Positions 35,741 to 48,191 are shown, counted from the first letter of the stretch. The stretch: 64,000 bases of DNA from Gnetum montanum (GCA_015680685.1 MNCI01003660.1:1115098-1179097); one strand, 5' to 3'. Notes: a model not told the origin generated them from the letters alone. Made by a program: numbers and translations.

Positions 35741-37302
35741 TATGCAGAATCAAAGTATGATTACTAGGAGCAAATTAGTTTGCCTTTGTGTCTACATGGA
35801 CCTCACAGTGATATTAAATGGTGTATCGACCATGATTGCCTAGATCTTAAGCCTGAGAATCTTGTAGACCACATAACCTCAATAGATAAACCTCTAGAAT
35901 GGCCTAAAAACCTAGTCAAAACCCTTGACTTAGAAGTAGAAGACATAACTAAATATCCTCTAATTGAGCTTCCTATCACAACCCATAGTGGTGAGGAGAA
36001 AACCCTTAAACTAAGTTCTTCACTAGATCCTCAATGTGCCCAAGACATCACCAAAGTCTTACAAAATAACATTAAGGCATTTTCCTAGTCATATGAAGAT
36101 ATGCCAAGCCTAGATCCATATCTAGTCCAACACAACATCATACTGGACCCTAGCATTAGACCAGTTAAGCAAAAAGTGCATAAGATTAGACCTAATTTGG
36201 CCTTGCCAATTCACAATGAAATCTCAAAGCTCTAAGACGCAAGTTTCATTAGGATTTTTCGATTATGCAGAATGGGTATCCAACATAGTGGTAGTCCTTA
36301 AGAAAAATGGGAGTATTTGTATTTGCATTGATTTTTGGAACCTAAATAAAGAACCCATCAAGGATGACTTCCCTTTGCCTAGTATTAATCAACTTATCAA
36401 TACTATAGCTGAACATGCCTTGTTATCCTTTATGAATGGATTCTTGGGATATAACCAAATTAGGATCAACCTAGAGCACCAACTCAACATGACCTTTATG
36501 ATCCTATGGGGAACTTTTTGTTATATCATGATGTCCTTTGGCCTTAAGAATGTCAAAGTAACATACCAAAGAGTAATGACCCATATCTTCAGTGATTACA
36601 TGTTAGGATTGCTTAATGATTACATGGATGACATAGCCATGAAGTCTAAAATAGTTGATGACCATGCTAATGACCTAGATCTTGTGCTTAAACAATGCCT
36701 CAAATACGAGCTTAGGCTCAATCCTAAGAAGTGTCTTCAGTGTCAAGATCAATAAGATGCTTGGCTTTGTAGTTTCTAAAGTAGGGGTATGCATAGATCC
36801 TTATAGGCAGCACCTACCAACCTTGAGGAGCTTCAGGGATTACAAGGTAGATTATAGTTTATTCATAGGTTTATTTCTAGGCTTACGGATAAGTTACAAC
36901 CCATGTAACACTTGCTTAAGAAAGGAGTGCACTATGAGTGGACAACTTAATGCCAAGAAGCCATTGAGAACCTTAAGCAAGAGTTGACACAATTGTCGAT
37001 AGTCTATCCTCCACAAGAGGGTAAACCATTTTACATTTATCTCATCATCTCTAATACATCTATTGCCTCTCTACCTTGCCAAAAATGTGATGACGAGGTA
37101 GAAATGCTTGTATACTACCTTAGCCACACATTAGTTTCCCACAAGACCTAATACACTAAGGTAGAGAAGTATTGTCTAACACTAGTATTCTCTTTGAAGA
37201 AATGAAGACACTACCTCTTTAGAAGCCAAGTCAATGTAATTTGCAAGGATAATATACTCAAAGCCATAACAACCAAGATCTACGAAAGTAGCCATATAGC
37301 CC
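35741..37302 (+). pseudogene. RT and RNase H remnant of element E, cut by element C
   Basis: The open pieces at 35780-36088 and 36216-36755 cover the region before RT (SYEDMPSLDP at about 36090-36120) and the RT core. Visible are VVVLKKNGSICICIDFWNLN, a FMNGFLGYNQIRI block, MSFGLKNVKVTYQRVM and the catalytic YMDD at 36621-36632, which is intact. A frame change near 36740 leads on to LGFVVSKVGVCID. The sequence then decays through RNase H wording (KVEKYCLTLVFSLKKWRHY near 37160-37210) and stops at 37302, where the truncated LTR of element C begins. This is a Tat-lineage RT. Confidence 0.8.
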
Positions 37303-37953
37303 AATGATAATAAAGAGATAAATTAACTAAGTTAATAAACAATGGAAAGTAAAGTTTAAACTAGCCTACGTGTGATGAGTATCCATTCCTAATCATCCGC
37401 ACAAACCTTGGACTTTGTATAGCTACTACTAAGATTGCCAAGCGTACATCACTAGGCTTGCCAAACAATACATTTCTAGGTTAACAAGTAATTAGACTTA
37501 AATGCTTGTGATTAGTCATAATTATTCCACTTAATAAAAAGAATCATAAATAGCAGCAAATTGAAATATTAACTAAAGAAAATAGTAAACAATTAAACAA
37601 TTAAAGCAACAATAAATCTAAGTGGATGCTACAATGATGGATGTAATCTCAATCTTTATTTCCATTCATGTAACATGTCCAAGTATGTCACATTCGAATA
37701 AGGATGTCATGCAATCACAAACATCACACTGTGGGCATGCAATGGAAATAACAGAACTTGAAATCACAAAGTTATGAAAAACTATATAAAATCTAACCAC
37801 AAAACTATGTCCCAACCATGCATCCAAGTGTTGTATTTATAGGCTAGCATGGAAGAGATGATATTAGATATCCAACATTGTTTCTTGGGACTTGGTATTG
37901 TGTATCCAATATCAGAGCCTTGATATTGGGGCTCACAAAATCATGAATCATCA
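37303..37953 (-). repeat. Truncated 3' LTR of element C
   Basis: It aligns with 45690-46344, from aatgataataaagagataaattaactaag to the terminal catgaatcatca. The remaining outer part, 45469-45690 in the other copy, is missing together with some of E. Confidence 0.85.
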
Positions 37954-37970
37954 TATTCCTACAACTAAAT
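37954..37970 (-). other. Polypurine-tract region of element C
   Basis: The minus strand reads GTTGTAGGAATA before the LTR, at the place of ATGGGGGTA in D. It has decayed from a purine run. Bases further upstream (37975-38045) match the region conserved in A and D. Confidence 0.5.
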
Positions 37971-38138
37971 GAAAACTTGTCCTTGAGTTAAACAGAATGA
38001 GGAACAAGTTCTTTACAAAATGTTGGGAAGGTATGGAATTATTGACTAACTCAAACAAACAAATTGACTTTTAAATGCCGTAGTGATGTTTTTACAAAAA
38101 TCTAGACACAATATTACAAGACACAAAACTAGGAAAGC

Positions 38139-40869
38139 TCATGAGTTCCCAAAGGCAATGGCTCCTCCATCGGTCACTTCCCTTTGTCACCAGGCTTCTA
38201 AAATCTATAATGATTGAGGAGCACTTGAAACTTTGCTTCTTCCATCCTTTGATCCTATACCATCTAGGCTACTAAATCGATGTGTGCCAGCATCAATACA
38301 TACCAAGGACATGGTAGTTGTAGAAACATTTTGTTGGCCTTCATGTACCAAGTCGTAAACTACCATTGTTCCTCTTCAAAGGCCCCGGCCTTTTCTTTCA
38401 ACTCATGATAATTTGTTAATCACCTAGCCAAGTTTGAAGTAGCATCCCTCTATCCATGGTAACAAGCTTTAACCACCTCAAGTTCTAAGTTTGCATGGAG
38501 TTTCTACAAAGTGACTTTTTTGTTCACAAACTCTTTCTTGTATAATGCATAGGTGGTCACTACCTATTTCTCTAGCTTGCTTCTAAGCTGACCTACTGTT
38601 AACATGGCAAGGTTGGCATATCAGAGGTTAGCAAACACCATGTATTCTTTCAAATATTTAATCTACAAGTCTTTATTCTTCACTTCTACTTGATGGACTA
38701 GTGCATAACTATCCAGAATTAGCTACCAATCAGGATTTTGTGCAGACATGGACCCAATGCAAGCTTTGGCCATCTAGATTTCTTTTTTGTTTATCTACTT
38801 GTACATGCCTACTTGGTCCTAGAAGTGTTCTTTCAACTTCTCATGCTTTTTGGCCTCATTCTACCATGTTCTTATTTCGATTACAAACTTTTGTTGAACA
38901 GCACAAACCTCCTCTATTAAGATGGTTTTATTTTCCCTAGATAATCTACTGATATCCTAGTTGACCCTCATCAATTATTCTCTTAACTTATGGATACTTT
39001 CTTTGAGAACATTCTTTTGTTTTTTAATAGTGGTCAACCTTGCATTTTTTGCAATGAGCTATTTATTTTCCTCCTAAGTGGCGATCAGTGCATTCTTATG
39101 GGCATAGGATTGTGCCTTAGAAGTAGAGGTATTCCATACCACCTTCTTCATTTCTTGCTCAACAACTTTGTTTTCTTTAATCAACTTGTTTTGCTGCTCT
39201 ATTCTAAATAAGTCTAGCTAGTTAAGTGCAAAAAACCAGGCAAGGTCCCATCTTGTAACTCTTAAGGTGGCTATCTCTTGTTGCAAACATTGCACTTCTA
39301 CTTCCACGTGTTTTGCCTTGACCTTAGCCATGACCAGCTTTCCTTTAGTAGCGATGAGTTCTAATTGTGTTATAGTAACATCACTAGGGATGTCAAACAA
39401 GGTGGTCATTATTTGTCCTATCTGCAAGAATCAATCTAACACATCCTCATGATCTGCAGGATTCAACAAAGTCCCAGCAAGAATCTGCACATCTCTAGTC
39501 TCAATCAAATCAACTAGAGGCACAATAGGCACACTGAATGACTTTTTAATATGATCTGTTATCATCTCTATTGTGCCTACTGCATCTTGATGTTGCATGA
39601 CTACTACTGTGGCACCTTCCCCTATTTCAAGCATCACTTGGAAGGATGTGGGATTACAAAATATTTGACATGAACACTAGGATTCAACTCTTGATTACAA
39701 TGAGATCTTCCCCTTTATTGGATCTACCAAAATAGTGGACTACATGGCATCGTTCATGACTCTAAAGAGGCTGGATTCCTCTCTACTCCCCTAATCAAGT
39801 GTTTCAATAATTTTCTACAAATGGCTCATTGCCAACTTGTAGTCTTATGGTGGCAATGGTGGAACTTTTGTTTCATGATGCTATTTAGGTTCTTATTTTG
39901 CTTCTTTTTTAAGTTTCGTTTCCTTCTTTAGTTCTTGTTCCTCATCAAGGTCTTTCCTTAGTGCTATCAATTTAAGTAATTTAGCGAAGAAAGCATTCTG
40001 AGCCTTCCTAGAAATATCATTTGTATACCTTAGGATTCTAACGCACCTACATAGCTTCTGGATTAGGAAAGGGAATTAAAGGATGCATTTCCCTGCCTTC
40101 TTTTCTTCAAACTACCTCTAAATTTTTGTGTAATATAGTTGGGGAAGGTTGGCCAGATATTTATCCATTAGTATAGCACTTTCCTTGGCTACGTACATGG
40201 AGATTCTATTGAGCCCTTTGGTGGGGAAGAGGTGATATGTCCCTATCTTGAAATAGGTACTCTCTTCCAAAGTCAATTCATTATATGTTTTATCATCATT
40301 GCCATACGCCTACCTCAACCATAGTTTTCTAGGGTCGAGGTCAAATCTTGTGGACAAATGGGATAACTTAGCTCCTTCATTTGGCAAATTAAGAGCTTCA
40401 ACAATTACTTTGACTAAAAATGAAACATTGACTCCATAAATGTTGGGAATGGTGCCTTCTTCTTTGTTGTGCAGAATTGGTATATTTTACCAAGATACCA
40501 TTCGCCATTATTTCAAAGAATAGTTCACAAGGATGATGCCTAAAGTTGCATCTGAACTAATTTAGGAGAAAATACCATGAATGAGCCAAAGTTCATCTCC
40601 ATGATGACCATGGTCAACATGGATTTTTCTTGAATGGCTTCAATGCATTCCATGAACAGCATGAGCCATTGTCCCTATGCAAGAGCTTGGAGTTCTGCAG
40701 CCTCTCCTTGGACTAACTGCCCAGTAATAGGAGCCTCCTGATGGATGCTAAAGAATTAGGCTTCCTACTCCTCATGCTCTACCTTCTCGCCTTACTGGTT
40801 GCTACCACCTCTTGGGCATTTGGCTACTCCCTGCGAAGGTCCTTCTTGAGTTTCTCTTTTTGGGGCCAT
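38139..40869 (-). pseudogene. Long coiled-coil-like reading frame carried by element C
   Basis: From an ATG at 40869-40867 (MAPKRETQEGPSQGVAKCPRG) a coding-like frame runs about 910 codons to a stop at 38141-38139, broken by stops (mostly TAG or TGA) and at least one frame change near 40400. The N-terminal part has a globular look (LVKVIVEALNLPNEGAKLS, STRFDLDPRKLW around 40390-40310). The middle includes MITDHIKKSFSVPIVPLVDL (about 39560). From about 39400 it becomes Glu-, Lys- and Leu-rich with heptad-like spacing (MAKVKAKHVEVEVQCLQQEI), a likely coiled coil. I do not recognise the family. The frame is absent from A and D, so it was gained by C or belongs to a nested non-autonomous element. 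It lies in the same direction as gag. Confidence 0.55.
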
Positions 40870-41172
40870 CTGCAATCAATCAAAGATCAAATGTTACTAA
40901 GGTATTATTATTTATTATTAATATACTTATACCTTAATCATGTCCTTAGTTCCATTAAGTTCTTTTGTTCATATGATTGTAGAGTTAGAAAAATTTTCAG
41001 TAAAAACACCCAAAAAGTGTTTATCCCATTTATGACCCTTTGTGATTAGTCCCTTTTTGCTTATGTATGACGTATTATGAAGGTTATGGTCCCTTGGGTG
41101 AAAAGGTTAAGGTTTCTAGCATTAATACAATTGATTGTTTATTATAATGCTTAAGGTTTCTAACATTCTTAC
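40870..41172 (-). other. Putative leader intron before the long frame of C
   Basis: On the minus strand the donor AAGG|GTAAGA at 41172 and the acceptor TTGATTGATTGCAG at 40870 directly before the ATG bound an AT-rich 303-base interval. A 5' UTR intron ending at the start codon is a common plant arrangement. Inferred from consensus only. Confidence 0.4.
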
Positions 41173-41420
41173 CCTTGTAATACCTTTTGGATGATAGTGA
41201 ATTTCAAAAAATCAACACAATTTTTCCATGTAAGCACTCCCCCACAACTCACTTGAACACTCCAAGTCCAAATAAGTTCAAATGGCACAAAAATTGAAGT
41301 GGTAGAGAGCCAAATATCACAAGTAGAAGTTGGTTGCATAAAGCTCTAAGTCATGAGAGAAAATTTGAAAAACTTCCCTAGCTACAAATGATAAGAATGG
41401 AGTTTGGGCACCGCAGGGGT

Positions 41421-41520
41421 CATATATATAGGTTTTGTACGACCCAATATCGAGTATCTAATGTTGCGTCTGATCTAATATCAGGTAGTCAATATTGGGA
41501 TCCATGAATATGCATTAACT
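41421..41520 (-). promoter_or_regulatory. TATA box and upstream palindromes before the long frame of C
   Basis: The minus strand has CCTATATATATG at 41421-41432, about 550 bases before the ATG and about 250 before the putative donor. Just upstream (41440-41510) are CCCAATATTG, CTGATATTAG and CTCGATATTGGG, the same kind of GATATT/AATATC element found in the U3 of the A, C and D LTRs. This reads as an LTR-derived or LTR-like promoter. Confidence 0.4.
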
Positions 41521-42985
41521 GGGGCAACTGAGCATGGAAAACAAAGATCTGGAATTGGTTGGAAGGTTTAAGGTTAGGTCTAGAGTTCTGGGGTAAGTAG
41601 GAAATCAATTTTAGGCACCAAAAGTATAGAAGATGAAGTCATCAACATTAAAATTTTTGGAAGATATAAGAAAATGGGTGTTAAATTGATGTTATGGAAC
41701 AGATTAATTACAGGATAATGGAAAGCATGAAATGTAACAATTACACTCTTGGAAGGTTAAGAATGATGTGGTTGTGTCAAACAAGTATAAGTTATAATAG
41801 TTACACAAGTGGATCCTCCCCAAAGCAAGTTCCATCCTATGATGTCCTTGCATAAACACACTTAAAAATGTTCATGGGCACTAAAAGGGGTTAAATGCAA
41901 TGCATACTTGTGAAAAAAAACACACATGTTAAAACCACCGATGTGAGAAAATAACTCTATGTTACAAAAAACCATAAGGTAGGAAGCATACGAACATCAA
42001 GATGAGATGGACTATAGAAAGGATTGCAAGAAGTGGAACATGAGGTGTCTTACCATAGGCACAATGAATCCTTGTTTATTATTAATGGTTAAATAATCAT
42101 TAACCATTCATTCCAAGAATCAAACAAAGTCCAAACCACCTTTTGGTGACATCGCATTGTTTCATTACTTCGATTGACAACCATAAGACTACCATAGTTG
42201 CAAGGAGTCACATCGCTTGGCATTTTGTCCAAGGGAGGAGTTTATTTATGGCACTTTGTTTTTTTTTTATGAAAGTAATCTAAGAAGTCACCAACCTTTA
42301 GGCATGGGTACATGTCTTTCTAGTGGGATCCTCATAAATTTATTTAGTACCTTTTTTATCTTACTCTTATTTCCATTTTTCATTAGATCTACAAGGATAT
42401 AATGACAACAGAAGCAACATCATAGAACATATAGAAGAGGCCAAAGAAAATCCAAATATCCCCTTGATGTCACACCCTTCACATCCCCCCATTGGTTCTT
42501 CACTTTTCTATCCAGGCAAGATGATTATGAATTTATTTTTTGTAATGATGAAGAAGAATGTCATTATGCCCTAAGTAAGAACCTCTTATTAATGGAATGA
42601 GTGGATAGATGACATGGCCTCATTATCCAAATAATCAATCCCTCATGACTGGCCAACATAGAGAAAACCTCATCTCAATGGGCTACATGATCATTTTATT
42701 CACAAGCGAGATTACTTAACAAAGGAAATGAAAACAAAAAATGGAAAAAGATAAAAAGGGGTAAGAAAAATTATATAAAGAAATAAAAAATGATAAAAAA
42801 TTGTAAAATAAAGATATGAAAAACACTTATTAATTATGAAGGTTAAAATGGGGGTTTCCCCCATGACTAAACATTTGGCTATGGCAAGAATTAATAAGTG
42901 GATAAGCAAAATCCATGCATCTATAAAACATTGGTAACCTTTCATTTCTAAGCCACTGGGTGCCTCTTAGTGTGGTGGTGGTTGT
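41521..42985 (-). other. 3' region of element C after gag
   Basis: No convincing gene. Near 41816 the phrase gtggatcctccccaaagcaag matches the post-integrase region of A (4373) and, in reverse complement, D (61740-61760), so this is the shared 3' region. The junction with gag near 42870-42985 shows catgggggaaacc, comparable with the catgggggagatgg at the same border in A and D. Confidence 0.5.
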
Positions 42986-45343
42986 GTAGACAAATTGTTA
43001 TTCATACACTTGATTGTTAAATGTATGGTGGGTTAGGGTATGAGGTATGTTAACATTGTGGATGTCTGGCCCATAATTGCACCCTTGATTATGATAGGAT
43101 ATGCATGGAATTTTTTGTCTTCCCACACTGCTAGATTCATTGTTGTAGTTGGATGTTGGAGTAGCAATGGATAGTGGCCCTTGCATAGGATCAAAGGGTG
43201 TTGGTTGTGAAAAGGGAGGTATTGCACTAGATTAGCATTATGCTAGTTTGGATGATGTAGTAGGTCCATGAGGATTATGATTTTGCATGCAACCTATCCT
43301 AAAGAAAGGATGTTTCAGAGGTTGCGGTGGGAACCTACCACTATCAACATGTCTATGCACATGTGCAACACAAGTGACATTCATTTGTTGATATTTTTGT
43401 GCCAAACCTTCTTGTGTCATTGGCAGTGATATGTGATGAGGTGAAGTATGAGAATATCAAGGGTAGGATGGATGGTAAGAGACACAATATGATGATCCTT
43501 CAAAGGATGTCATGGGTTGATGGTACTCAAGAGAGTGATAATGGTAATTTGAAGTAGCGGACATAGAACTGGTTGGAGAAACAGGTTGTTGAACATAATA
43601 TCCATACAATTTCGACCAATAGGGAGGATAGGGCTAGTTTGGTGGCAGCATCCCCCATGACTATGGGTTTTTCCATTGTGGTTGATGATAGTGTCAAGGC
43701 TAGTAATAAGTCCTTCTAGGATAGTACCATTGGTTGTGGGACTAGCTATCATTACCATGTGGAAAAGGAAATCTCTTGGGCATGTGCTTCTATACAAACT
43801 TTGAATTTAATGCACCTACCCAATACTCATGTAGATGCAACAAGATCAAGCATTGGCCCTTCGGATAGTCATATATGCATATGTCACATCCATTATCTTC
43901 ATCTGTGGTTAAGTCTATCACCTCACTTTCTTCAACCATTTTTCCTGCTTGCCAAAAAGTGTTCCTAGCTATTTCTTGGTTTTACCTCCTTTATTTATTA
44001 TGATCGCCTACTTGTTTTTCATGACCTTCTCCTCTACAGTTTCTACCAAAGTTGTAACTTTGTTGTATAGCCATTCTGACACGCTATGAAACTTTAATTC
44101 AAATTCATCAATAGACTTCTATATTGGCAAGAGTTGGTGCAAAATCACCTTATCAAGAGTGGTTTCTTTCTCCTTATCATAAATGTGAACTTGCTTCTTT
44201 TGAAGAGTTGGATCTGATTGATATTTCCTGACATTCTCCCATTTGCATATCTCTCCTTCTTTGGCCACATGCTCAATTAGCTCTTAAATTTGATGGGGTT
44301 TATAGCTCATATAATTGGCTTGAGGCATAAATCCCAAGGGTCTCCCTTGTTTCATTACAAATCCCATCTATGATGTGGAAAAGTTGCCTTTCCTCATAGA
44401 AACCATGGCCTAGGCACTTATTTAGTAGAGAATAATATCTATCTAATGCCATGTCCAAGGGTTCACATTGTTCTTGTCTCCATCCTTGGATCTGTCTCCT
44501 CAAGTTGGACACCCTCGCATAGGTTTGCTATTTCTCATTGAAGAGTTCCAGCATTGTGGACCATTGTCAAATTAAATTTGGTTTCAATGATCTATACCAC
44601 ACTTCAGCTCTATCAATTAGTGTCCTAGGAAATAGCTTCAACTTTTGCCATCCACTTTCAATGTTGGAAAAGGCACAGGCATCATGAAAGGCCTGTAAAT
44701 GATGTTGCAGATCTAAATCATAGCCTCCTACAAACTTAGGGATATTATTCATATCAATCTTTGGTAGGCAACTCTTTTTGTAATGCCTACGAGATATCTT
44801 AACTACCTCTATGATCTGCATCATGCTCTTAGTGGCCAATATGGGTTCATCGTCATTGGTCATGTTGTAATGAAAATTGCTATTTGGTTAATTATCATGA
44901 TTTTTCCTATGTTCATGTTAATGACCTTAATTTTTCTTGCAAGTTTGATTTTTATTTTAATTCTAACCCTTTAGTGGAGCCTTACCTCCATACCTACGTT
45001 CATCTTTGTTAGAACTGGATGTTGAAGGAGGAGAGGAAGATGAGGAATTGGAAAGATTTCCATGACTTCTATGGTGTTCCCCAAGGTTCCTTGATTTATC
45101 CTTTCTAGATTTCAAGGAGGTACTAGGCCTTCAGGTCTTCCCTGGTTTAATACTTACTTCATCTCCTCCAAGGTTTTCTGCCTTAGGTGAATGTAGTCTT
45201 TGATTGTTGTTAGGATGGCCATGAACATAAGAAACCCCTACATAAGTTTGGTCACTCCAATTTTCTTCATCATATATCTCATTAGTTCTCCAATGAATTT
45301 TTTTGTTATATAGTGCATTATTGTTTCCTTGTAAAAGAGACAT
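42986..45343 (-). pseudogene. gag: gag of element C
   Basis: Reading leftward from 45343 (MSLLQGNNNALYN), a Ser-rich linker is followed by the gag domain at 44863-44300: IDMNNIPKFVGGYDLDLQHH, LKLFPRTLIDRAEVWYRSL, LELFNEK, and SNLRRQIQGWRQEQCEPLDM. A Cys motif DNGCDICAYMTIR near 43900-43860 corresponds to CEICQYDHPKG of A. A Pro-, His- and Gln-rich tail runs to about 42990. The order and wording match A and D, with greater divergence, so C represents a sister family. Broken by several stops. Confidence 0.7.
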
Positions 45344-45449
45344 TTTTGTTGGTTTATGATGTGTGTGATTTAATATTTTTTGAAAGATATATCTTTAATG
45401 CATTTATGGTGATCGTGTATGATATAACTAATCTAGATAACTAGCACCA

Positions 45450-45467
45450 TCCTCGACAATGGCACCA
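45450..45467 (-). other. Primer-binding site of element C (tRNA-Asp type)
   Basis: The minus strand reads TGGTGCCATTGTCGAGGA one base inside the LTR. It has the same layout as in A and D, with decay relative to TGGCGCCGTTGCCGGGGA. Confidence 0.7.
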
Positions 45468-45468
45468 A

Positions 45469-46344
45469 TGATGAGTGGCAAGGTACCCCTACGTCCAACC
45501 ATACGAATCACAAGTGTTCACACATGATCTAATTGAATTTCGTGGATGGCACTAGTTGTGCATCTAGATCATTATGCCTTGATCATAGTTCGCTATCTTC
45601 CCACTTGGACTAGTGGTAGCTTTGTCACATATGGTTTAGTCCAAAGTGAGGCATATGATTAATGTTGCCTAATCCTATGCTACTCCTAATGATAATAAAG
45701 AGATAAATTAACTAAGCTAATAAATAATGGAATGTAAAATCTAAACTAGCCTACATGCGATGAGTATTCATTCCTAATCATCTACACATGCCTTGGACTT
45801 CATATAACTACCACTCGAATTGCCAAGCATAAATCACTAGGCTTGCCAAACAATACACTGCTGGGTTACCAAGTAATTATACTTCAATGCTCATGATTAG
45901 TCATAATCATTCCACTTAATAATAGGAATTGTAAATAGTAGTAAATAGAAGTATTACGTAAAGAAAACATTAAACAATTAAATCAATAATAAATCTAAGT
46001 GGATATTGCAATGATGGAACTAATCTTGATCTTTATTTCTGATCATGTAACATGTCCAAGTACATAACACTTGAATAAGGATGTTGTACAATCATAAACA
46101 TCACATTGCGGGCATGCAATGGGACTAACAAAACTTGAAATCACAAGGCTATTAAAAATTATCTAAAATATAACCACAAAACTATGTCCCAACTATGCAT
46201 CCAAGTGTTGTATTTATAGGCGAGCACGGAAGAGATGATATTGGATATCTAACATTATTTCTTGGGACCTGATATCGTGTATTTGATATTAAAGCCTTGA
46301 TATTGGGTATTCAATATTAGGGTTGACAAAATCATGACTCATCA
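45469..46344 (-). repeat. 5' LTR of element C
   Basis: 876 bases, TGATGAGTGG to CATGACTCATCA. Its first 40 bases match the A and D LTR ends and the rest is largely different. A TATA-like tatttataggc is at about 46210 on the plus strand (reverse-read ctataaata), beside GATATC/AATATT palindromes at 46237-46320. Confidence 0.85.
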
Positions 46345-46960
46345 TGTACCAACAACATAGCAGAATATGAAGGTTTGATCAAAGTGATGATGGTAGCTCG
46401 TGACTTGAGAATTAGATGTCTAGCCATTAAAGGCAATTTACAACTTGTAGTTAACTAAGTAACCGAAGTCTATACATGCAAGGCTAAGCATTTACAACCT
46501 TACTAGGACCTAGGAAAGTAACTATTTCAACAATTCATAGATGTTGATATCCAACACATACCGTGCAACGAAAATGTCATAGCTGATGCAATTGCAACAT
46601 TGGCCCTTAGTGTCATGCAAAATGTGTTTAGCAAGTTGTGTACCTTAACTGTGGATTGCACTACTTCCATCAGACAAAACACTAAGGATACATTTATGGC
46701 CATCATTCATACTACCCCTCCTATGGAGTGGTATGACGATATCAAATTTTATCTTATGCATGGTGAATCCTCACAAGGCCTAACTACTTCTCAAAAGAAT
46801 AACATACATAAGCAATTGAAGCAATATATCATCATCGGTGATAACACATTATGTCAACAATCCTATGATGGCATACTTCTAGAATGCTTAGGTAACACCG
46901 AAGCTAAAAAGGTCCTAGAGGAGGTTCACAAGGGTGTTTATGGATGACATATAGGACATA
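46345..46960 (+). pseudogene. Second (archaeal-type) RNase H fragment of element E
   Basis: The frame resumes after element C with NNIAEYEGLIKVMMVARDL, the alpha-helix A region of the extra RNase H typical of Tat-lineage elements. QLVVN follows with its downstream helix, and then HIPCNENVIADAIATLALSV marks the domain end. The beginning of this domain and the end of the first RNase H are missing. The open piece 46600-46947 continues through the linker to the integrase zinc region. Confidence 0.7.
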
Positions 46961-47943
46961 GAGCCATGGCCACTACGATTAGGCAATTAAGCTACTATTG
47001 GCCCCATATAGAAAATGACTATATGCAAAAGGTTAAGTGATGTGACACATGCCAACGATATAGCAACCTAATACATGTATCGCCAACTAAGTTACATACA
47101 ACCTAGATAACATGGTCATTTCAATGATGGGGGTTGGATATCATTGGATCTATAATACCTAATTCTATTGTAGGGCATAGCTTCATCATCACTATAACCG
47201 AATACTTTACCAAGTGTTTAATTCTATTCCCCTATGGAAGACCATGTCTAAACAAGTTTACAAATTTATCCTAGACAACATTGTAGCTCATTTTCATGTA
47301 CTCATGACCATAGTTATGGATAATAAACCATAATTCAACAGCAAAGAAACCAAGAATTTTTATCACAACCAAGGCATTAAGCATTCTTTCTCATCACCTT
47401 ACTACCCTCAAGCCAATAGACAAGCAGAAGCAAGCAACAAGGCCATCATCAACTTACTCAAGAAGGTGTTCAACAACAACAAGTGAAAGTGGCATGAGTG
47501 ACTTGTCCATGCACTATGGACATATAGAACAACCTATTGCACAACAATTGATATGACCTGATAAAGTTGTTTTACCTCTTGAATTGTAGGTGCCATCACT
47601 CTGAGTAGCCTTGACTAACTTCATCAATGATAAGCAAAGTAAGGAGTTAAGGACAGCAGCACTAGATTCTATGGAGGACCAGTGTATGCAGGCACTTGCT
47701 CACATCGAGCACTATCAAGAGAGGAAAAAGTGACAACATCATCATAACTTGACCATGTGCAAGATTAAGGAGGGGGACCTAGCCCTCTAGGCCATTCGTA
47801 AGCATGAGGACAAATTCTCAACCAACTGGGAAGGGTCCTTTCTTGTCACCAAAGCCTCTGGGAATGGTGCATTTAGAATAATCCACACAGATGAAAATGA
47901 GTTGGTCAATCATTCCTATCTAAATACATACTACATGTAGCTA
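46961..47943 (+). pseudogene. Integrase remnant of element E
   Basis: A decayed Ty3/gypsy integrase. HIGHRAMATTIRQLSYYWP and CDTCQRYSN (47040-47066) form the H2C2 zinc module. WGLDIIGSI (47131-47157) holds the first catalytic Asp. A damaged second motif, MDNKP, lies near 47317. QAEASNKAII (about 47423-47452) corresponds to the third. The C-terminal part has VPSL, IKEGDLAL (about 47763-47786) and NWEGSFLV (47824). Frame changes and stops occur throughout. Confidence 0.75.
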
Positions 47944-48191
47944 ACAAGTTTTCAACAAGCAAGCCTACTTTCAATAGTCCACTACAACCTTAAACTAGTA
48001 ACACGGCCTACCAAGGCCTTAAACTAGTACCATGGCATACCACAGCCTTAAACTAGTAACATTGGTGACCTGGATAACCTAACTCTAATGTGTCGTATAT
48101 GCATGTTAGTGTTATAATATACAATGTTGTTTTGTATTCTTTTTCAATGCCTCTTAGGTCAATCCTCTAGGCACCAACAAAGAGGGGCCAC
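47944..48191 (+). other. 3' UTR and polypurine tract of element E
   Basis: A short untranslated stretch with three copies of ccttaaactagta followed by Y-rich sequence. AAAGAGGGGCC at 48177-48189 is the likely polypurine tract, immediately before tgaaacacc, taken as the LTR start. Confidence 0.55.

Larger units (their letters stand above)
37303..46344 (-). mobile_element. Element C: gag-only Athila-related element with an extra long reading frame
   Basis: A 9.0-kb element on the minus strand inside E. The right LTR (45469-46344) is complete and the left (37303-37953) lacks its first roughly 220 bases. The tRNA-Asp-type primer site and gag resemble those of A and D. No protease, RT, RNase H or integrase is present; gag is followed by a 3' region and then by a long unrelated frame with its own promoter-like sequence. 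It therefore depended on other elements for movement. Confidence 0.8.

Noticed and set aside
38701-39452. Plus-strand frames in element C
   Set aside because: They are opposite the coiled-coil frame, which has better composition and continuity on the minus strand.
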